A stretch of DNA of 64,000 nucleotides from Piezodorus guildinii (Eukaryota; Arthropoda; Insecta; Hemiptera; Pentatomidae). The stretch's first letter is position 1. Each line of letters opens with the position of its first letter. Of this stretch, positions 58,326-64,000 are shown one piece after another. The notes under the pieces were generated by a model. That model was not told the origin of the DNA. It saw only the letters and a program-made list of their open reading frames with translations, and searched no databases. The stretch spans positions 82,966,169 through 83,030,168 of the forward strand of contig CM041292.1 in the NCBI GenBank assembly GCA_023052935.1, in the 5' to 3' direction. A program made the position numbers and the translations under genes.

Positions 58326-59152
58326 ACGATAGCCAAAACTCCACAGATGACCCTATCAACTTGTAATGTGTCATCAGTGCAGTTGTAAATTTGTTTTGAT
58401 ATTGACACCTTTCAAAAAGGTTAAAAAATATATATTTTGATTTTCTTTCTTTCTCTAAAAATCGGCTTTTTGTTTAAGAATCATGATCATATCATGTTTT
58501 CATGTCTTTGATTCCTACGAATCAGGGAAAAATCATCATTAATTAATTCCAAATTTCACTATTAAAAAAAAAATAAAATTGATTTTTTTTTTAAATATAG
58601 AAAACAGCTTGATTGAAATGTAGGTGAATTATTTTTATTTGACACCAAAATGATCTTCCAAGTGTGATTAAAAAAAAAACCCGGGGGCAGATTTACCATA
58701 CTTACCCGGCTAAACTATTTCCCTATTATATTATATTTTTTTATTGTTAATAAATACATAGTTAAGAATGAAATGCTACAGAAATCTAAAAGGAAATCCT
58801 ACCTAGAGGCCCTTTGTATCTCCTATAAATAGGACAAAGGTCAGGTAATTGATTTGCTCGCCAGTCCAAGGCACGATTCCTTTCTGTCGTAAGGGATTAC
58901 CTATTGTATCGGTTATGTCAGAGCCTCTACGGTTAGATCTGATTAATGTTTAATCACATAAAAAAATAATAAAAAATTAATAAAAATTTTGTAATTATTT
59001 CATTCCTCAACTTATTTCAACCTTTGATTACAGGAAAAAAATTACAATAAACAAGGTACTTACTTCATAGTGAATTTGCAACATCTATACAGATTTATTT
59101 AGCGAAAAAAAATGAAAGGAAGGATAACTTGAGGTAAACACACAAGATTGAA

Positions 59153-60257
59153 AATAAATGAGGCGTCTGCTATCAAAACCAGCTCATTCCATTTTTGAAA
59201 ATTTTACAATAGAGACGAAAAACTTCTCACGCCCACAATTCTGAAGCTAAAGTTTATTATTATTTTTTTTTTAATTGTAGGGATAACCGCCTAGAATTTG
59301 ACCAGTTTTTCAGTTTCACCCTAGGTGCATTACCTTGGGAGTAATTACACTAATTAAGTTGGAATGAGCTGGTTTTGATGCAAAAACATGTTTTTTCTTG
59401 CTTTTTTATTTTTTTTTGTTCAATAAAGTTGTGGGAAATTGTTTTTTTCCAGTTTACCATTAATGTTATTGTGGTTTTTCATGAATTTTAAATAATGACA
59501 TCCACTTAACACTTTAAAATGGTCTGAAATTTCACAGTTTGAGACATAACATTTGGTAAAATTTGAAGAAGGTCAAAAATTGCAAACCCAAATGGAATAG
59601 AATGTGTTTTATTTATTTATCAAAGAGAAATATTATGAACAAAGTGTAGAATGCAAGGGGAGAAAGGAGAGAAGGGTCGTTATTTAAATGAAACAGTTGT
59701 CATCGTAATCCATCACACTTTTACACAAAGGATTTTACGGAAAAAATACTTCGTCACCTGAAGATTGTCTCTCTCATGCTCTTTCTGATACATAGACCAA
59801 AGTTTGGTAATGTTAAATCAGGAGTCACATAAACCCTCTTGGAACTCTTCTCTCGACAGTAATGACTTTCGTTGCATTTCAACTTTTCACGAACGATATG
59901 GCAGCAACGTTCTTCCTTTTCTGTCCCCACCCCTTCTCTTGGAGGCGCTCTTTTCGGATTGAAAATTTTGATGGACAACACCCTGAACCCGGTTTTTGGA
60001 GATCATGAAGATACTGAGGTACAAGGTTATCTGCGAGATGGATGCGAGCGGTCCTGGCGGGAGGTGGCAAAAGCTTGGAATGAGCTGGATTTGATCCAGA
60101 AGGCAAACATTTTCGTCTACTTTAGGGTTGGATCGAGCTTGATTTGAGCTATATCCCTTCGTCGGGTTATGAAGGACCCTCCAAACTTTCAAAATACGCG
60201 AAAAAGTGGATTTTACAAAAAAATGGAATGAGCTGGTTTAGATAGCAAACGCCTCAA
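59153..60257. mobile_element. 1.1-kb element with ~40-bp inverted ends
   Basis: The left end tgaggcgtctgctatcaaaa, then ccagctcattccattttt, is mirrored at the right end (aaaatggaatgagctggttt, then agatagcaaacgcctca). Internal relatives of the end occur at 59358-59395 (ttggaatgagctggttttga) and 60073-60110, so the ends carry subterminal repeats. The interior has short overlapping frames at 59750-60190 but no transposase motif. No target duplication confirmed. It looks like a non-autonomous DNA transposon of unknown superfamily. Confidence 0.6.
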
Positions 60258-60279
60258 ACACTGCAAAAAACTGAATGCT

Positions 60280-60304
60280 TTTTTTTTTTTTTTTTTTTTT
60301 TTTT
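60280..60304. repeat. Poly-T tract
   Basis: About 25 consecutive T residues next to the end of the inverted-end element. Confidence 0.9.
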
Positions 60305-60427
60305 AGAAATTTCCTAAACTAAAGATAGAAAAAACTAACAAAAGAATGATGTGAAACAAATCCACAAGTAAAAAATACTGTTCCCCAATTATTAAAATTG
60401 CTAACGGATTCGTATTACCAGTTCTAG

Positions 60428-60650
60428 AGGTCACCTGTTGTTCAGTAACTAGCATAGCAGCCTTCTATGCCCAATATCGCGGGTCAAAACACAACCGATT
60501 GCCCCAGCACAGAAAGAACGTAAAATGGTGGTCCTTAGAATGTGGGATGTCAGGCAATCGTTAAAGACTCCTATCCTAATTAAACATGAATAGACTAAAT
60601 TTAGGACTCCCACTGTAGCATACTATAATTAGTGACAATAGTAAATGAAA
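60428..60650 (+). repeat. SINE family C, diverged full-length copy
   Basis: Head ggtcacctgttgttcagtaa, then ctagcatagcagccttctat, and the 3' body aggactcccactgtagcata. The B-box is degraded. Confidence 0.6.
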
Positions 60651-60715
60651 AACTAACATTTCACAACACTAACAAACCAACATACAATTACAAAATATGT
60701 CGGCAAGTATAATCC

Positions 60716-60985
60716 ATAATAATAATAATAATAATAATAGGCTTACTGAACCCGAGGGTTCGATGCCGATACCACCAAACTTCGCCTGCACAGACTCGTC
60801 CAATGTTCGCCGGTCAAGCCCAAGCCACCGAGATCAGCCTTAATGCAATCCTCCTATCGACGCTGCGGCCTACCTTTCGGATGCCTACCAGTCGATTCAG
60901 CGAATACCAACTTTCTCGGAATCCGTTCCTAACCGAGCCCAACAACTTTACGCGCCCACTTGAGTCTCCGCGATAATATCAACTC
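60716..60985 (-). pseudogene. LINE 3' end remnant with (TTA)n tail
   Basis: Minus-strand conceptual translation contains RHPKGRPQRR, a stop, then EDCIKADLGGLGLT. This is the G-R-P-x-x-R-W-x-D-x-x-x-x-D-L motif found near the C terminus of RTE- and similar endonuclease/reverse transcriptase proteins, with the Trp codon now a stop. The tail is a (TTA)n run at about 60717-60739. Only about 80 codons remain. Confidence 0.5.
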
Positions 60986-60987
60986 AA

Positions 60988-61194
60988 TTATAGCATTTCC
61001 AAGTCAATTGTAACCTTTTCCAAGTCAAATGTAACTTTTTCCAAGTCAAATGTAACCTTTTCCAAGTCAAATGTAACCCTTTCTATTTCAAATGTCACCT
61101 TTTCCATTTCAAATGTTACCTTTTCCAAGTCAAATGTCACCTTTTCCATTTCAAATGTTACCTTTTCCAAGTCAAATGTCACCTTTTTCTTCAC
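60988..61194 (-). repeat. 21-bp minisatellite, about 9 copies
   Basis: The unit tccaagtcaaatgtaaccttt and variants (ttccatttcaaatg) repeat with a 21-bp period. Because 21 is a multiple of three, the minus strand stays open as KVTFDLE/KVTFEME heptads. This is most simply a minisatellite and not a gene: there are no flanking coding signals. Confidence 0.85.
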
Positions 61195-61432
61195 TTCTAG
61201 CCTTAAATATTCCGTTTTATTTATTTATTTATTGAAAAATAATTAGTTTAATTAAAATTATGACTTTTTAAATAATTTTGGCACATCCTATCGCTATTTT
61301 TTTTTTTGTTTTTTAGATATTTGATATCAAGTTCTGTTTTTTACGAACTAATATTTAAAAAAATTAACTATTGTCTATTTAGTTTTAAGATAGTTGTTGA
61401 TTTTGAATTTTTAGAGGGGAGGGATACTTTTT

Positions 61433-61988
61433 GGGAATAATTAATTTGTTTTCGGGTATTATAATCACGTTTTTCGAGATGTACTTTTTATCGCTCGCGT
61501 GCATATTAATTCGCATTTACTTTTAATGTTTTTTATTGTTATAGGGATTAATTAATGTGCTTTCGGGTGGTTATGATTACGTTTTTTGAGCTCTATCTTT
61601 TATCGCTCATGCGTATTTTAACTCGCATTTACTTTTAATGTTTTTTATTGATATAGGGATTAATTAATGTGCTTTCGGGTGGTTATGATTACGTTTTTTG
61701 AGCTCTATCTTTTATCGCTCATGCGTATTTCAACTCGCATTTACTTTTAAGCTTTTTATTGATATAGGGATTAATTAATGTGCTTTCGGGTGGTTATGAT
61801 TAAGATTTTTGAGCTCTATCTTTTATCGCTCAAGCGTATTTCAACTCGCATTTACTTTTAATGTTTTTTATTGATATAGAGATTAATTAATGTGCTTTCT
61901 GGTGGTTATGATTACGTTTTTTGAGCTCTACCTTTTATCGCTCATGCGTATTTCAACTCGCATTTACTTTTAATGTTTTATTGATATA
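61433..61988 (+). repeat. 111-bp satellite array, first orientation
   Basis: Five head-to-tail monomers starting at 61433, 61544, 61656, 61767 and 61879 (starts gggattaattaatgtgcttt; core ttttatcgctcatgcgtatt). The first monomer is the most divergent. Confidence 0.95.
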
Positions 61989-62375
61989 GGGATTGATTTT
62001 ATTTTTTGGTTCTCATTATAACGTTGCTGGAATAAACATTGTTTAGCTTTTTGTATTTTTCTATTTTATATATTTTTTAATATTCTTTTAGTTTTATTAT
62101 TATTTTTTTATAAAAGGATTAGTTGCTTTTTTAGCGTCCTGAGTAAGTTTTTTCAACTAAATATTTTATAAAAAAATGAGGAATCGTTTATTCTATTTTC
62201 GGGTGTTCTTATAATATTATTTGAACCTTATTTGTTATCGCTTTTACTCATTTTAAGTTACTTTTCCTATTTCATAAATATTCGATAGAGGGATCGTTTA
62301 TAATGTTTTTGGGAATACTAATTGAGTTTATGATATTTATTTATTTATAGCTAGTGCACATTTTAACTCAAATGA
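61989..62375 (+). repeat. Degenerate satellite near the orientation switch
   Basis: Diverged monomers in the same orientation as 61433-61988 (tattttcgggtgttcttata; ttatcgcttttactcatttt). Confidence 0.6.
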
Positions 62376-62394
62376 ATATTGATCTAGAAGAATG

Positions 62395-64000
62395 CGAAAT
62401 CGCGATGTAACGTCCAGTTCAATAACGTAATCAGAACCTCCAAAAACACCATAATTAATTTTTACATCAAATTATAACATCAAAATATAAAATGATATTA
62501 GCACTAAGTTGAAACGCGAACGCGCTATAGAATAATCAGTTCAAAAAAAGTTTTTCATGATCCCTCGCAAACAAAAGTATCGATCCCTATAACAATAAAA
62601 AAATTAGAAGTAAATGCAAGTTGAAATGCGAACTAGCTAAAATAAAGACAGCTCAAAAACCGTAATCACAAGACCCGCAAAGACAATTATCAACCACTTT
62701 ATCAATAAAAAACATAAAAAATAAATTTTAGTTAAAATAAGCGAGAGCAATAAAAAATACAGCTTGAAAAACGTAATCATAGCCCCCCGAAAGCACATTA
62801 ATTAATCTCTATATCAATCAAAAACATTATAAGTAAATGCGAGTTGAAATACGCATGAGCGATAAAAGATAGAGCTCAAAAAACTTAATCATAACCACCC
62901 GAAAGCACAATAATTAATCCCTATATCAATAAAAAACATTAAAAGTAAATGCGAGTTAAAATGCGTAGGAGCGATAAAAAAATAAAACTAGAAAAACGTA
63001 TTTCTAGGACCCGATAACACAATTATCAACCCCTATATCAATAAAAAACATAAAAAATAAATTTTAGTTAAAATAAGCGAGAGCAATAAAAAATACAGCT
63101 TGAAAAACGTAATCATAAACCCCCGAAAGCACATTAATTAATCCCTATATCAATCAAAAACATTAAAAGTAAATGCGAGTTGAAATACGCATGAGCGATA
63201 AAAGATAGAGCTCAAAAAACTTAATCATAACCACCTGAAAGCACAATAATTAATCCCTATATCAATAAAAAACATTAAAAGTAAATACGAGTTAAAATGC
63301 GTAGGAGCGATAAAAAAATAAAACTAGAAAAACGTATTTATAGGACCCGATAACACAATTATCAACCCCTATATCAACAAAAAACATAAAAAATAAATTT
63401 TAGTTAAAATAAGCGAGAGCGATAAAAAATACAGCTCGAAAAACGTAATCATAGCCCCCCGAAAGCACATTAATTAATCCCTATATCAATCAAAAACATT
63501 AAAAGTAAATGCGAGTTGAAATACGCATGAGCGATAAAAGATAGAGCTCAAAAAACTTAATCATAACCACCCGAAAGCACAATAATTAATCCCTATATCA
63601 ATAAAAAACATTAAAAGTAAATACGAGTTAAAATGCGTAGGAGCGATAAAAAAATAAAACTAGAAAAACGTATTTATAGGACCCGATAACACAATTATCA
63701 ACCCCTATATCAACAAAAAACATAAAAAATAAATTTTAGTTAAAATAAGCGAGAGCGATAAAAAATACAGCTCGAAAAACGTAATCATAGCCCCCCGAAA
63801 GCACATTAATTATCCCTATATCAATAAAAAACATAAAAAGTAAATGCGAGATGAAATACGCATGAGCGATAAAAGATAGAGTTCAAAAACCTTAATCATA
63901 ACCACCCGAAAGCACATTAATTAATCCCTATAACAATAAAAAACATTAAAAGTAAATGCGAGTTAATATGCACGCGAGCGATAAAAAATACATCTCGAAA
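62395..64000 (-). repeat. 112-bp satellite, opposite orientation, 336-bp higher-order repeat
   Basis: Monomer starts (ccctatatcaat) lie at 62807, 62919, 63031, 63143, 63255, 63367, 63479, 63591, 63703, 63814 and 63926, with a more diverged start at about 62694. Every third monomer is the same type: one with ggacccgataacacaattat, one with agccccccgaaagcac and one with cataaccacccgaaagcac. The array runs off the window edge. Confidence 0.95.

Noticed and set aside
61433..64000. CRISPR array
   Set aside because: The repeats are contiguous 111/112-bp satellite monomers without unique spacers, in a eukaryotic context.
50500..64000. Upstream GT25 exons (expected G-x-x-G-C-x-x-S-H motif)
   Set aside because: I looked for the motif on the minus strand and found nothing convincing. 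The exons are probably beyond the window.

Overview
This window is nuclear DNA from a multicellular eukaryote, most likely an arthropod and probably an insect. It is very AT-rich. It holds spliced pieces of one animal gene, several kinds of LINE retrotransposon, a mariner, tRNA-derived SINEs and simple repeats. No prokaryotic gene organisation is visible. Most of the sequence is transposable-element debris.

Layout. 0-34 kb has no recognised host coding exon. It contains a 5'-truncated I-type LINE at 3.8-5.6 kb, a decayed Jockey-type reverse transcriptase at 8.4-9.3 kb, a Jockey-type LINE at 10.0-11.6 kb with a perfect 18-bp target duplication, and a shorter Jockey tail at 17.7-18.1 kb. Scattered among these are a recurrent 0.8-1 kb element with short inverted ends (family A), a 0.4 kb MITE (family B), three tRNA-like SINE families (C, D, E), and small foldback elements carrying hammerhead-ribozyme-like motifs. 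At 33.87-34.08 kb there is a candidate first exon and promoter on the minus strand.

41.7-46.3 kb holds the last three exons of a host gene on the minus strand. It encodes a glycosyltransferase family 25 protein (procollagen galactosyltransferase-like). The three exons join in frame across consensus splice sites and end in an RTEL tetrapeptide that resembles an ER-retention signal. A mariner with identical 31-bp inverted ends lies in the last-but-one intron, 125 bp from an exon. A nearly intact CR1/L2-like LINE (46.5-50.3 kb) lies in the next intron upstream, in the same orientation as the gene. The 5' exons of the gene are not recognised and may lie beyond the window.

50-61 kb is again repeats. 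61.4-64.0 kb is a 111/112-bp satellite whose monomers switch orientation near 62.4 kb. The right part is a three-monomer, 336-bp higher-order repeat. The right edge of the window mirrors the left start of the array, which suggests a long foldback structure or palindromic satellite.

The most interesting signal is the set of small foldback elements with hammerhead-like cores (19.5, 20.0, 23.8, 32.5 and 51.1 kb, with weaker ones elsewhere). At least four are flanked by 8-13 bp direct repeats. They share one architecture: a 27-37 bp leader, then inverted arms, with a CTGATGA...GAAACG motif near the right arm. This resembles non-autonomous Penelope-like retroelements.
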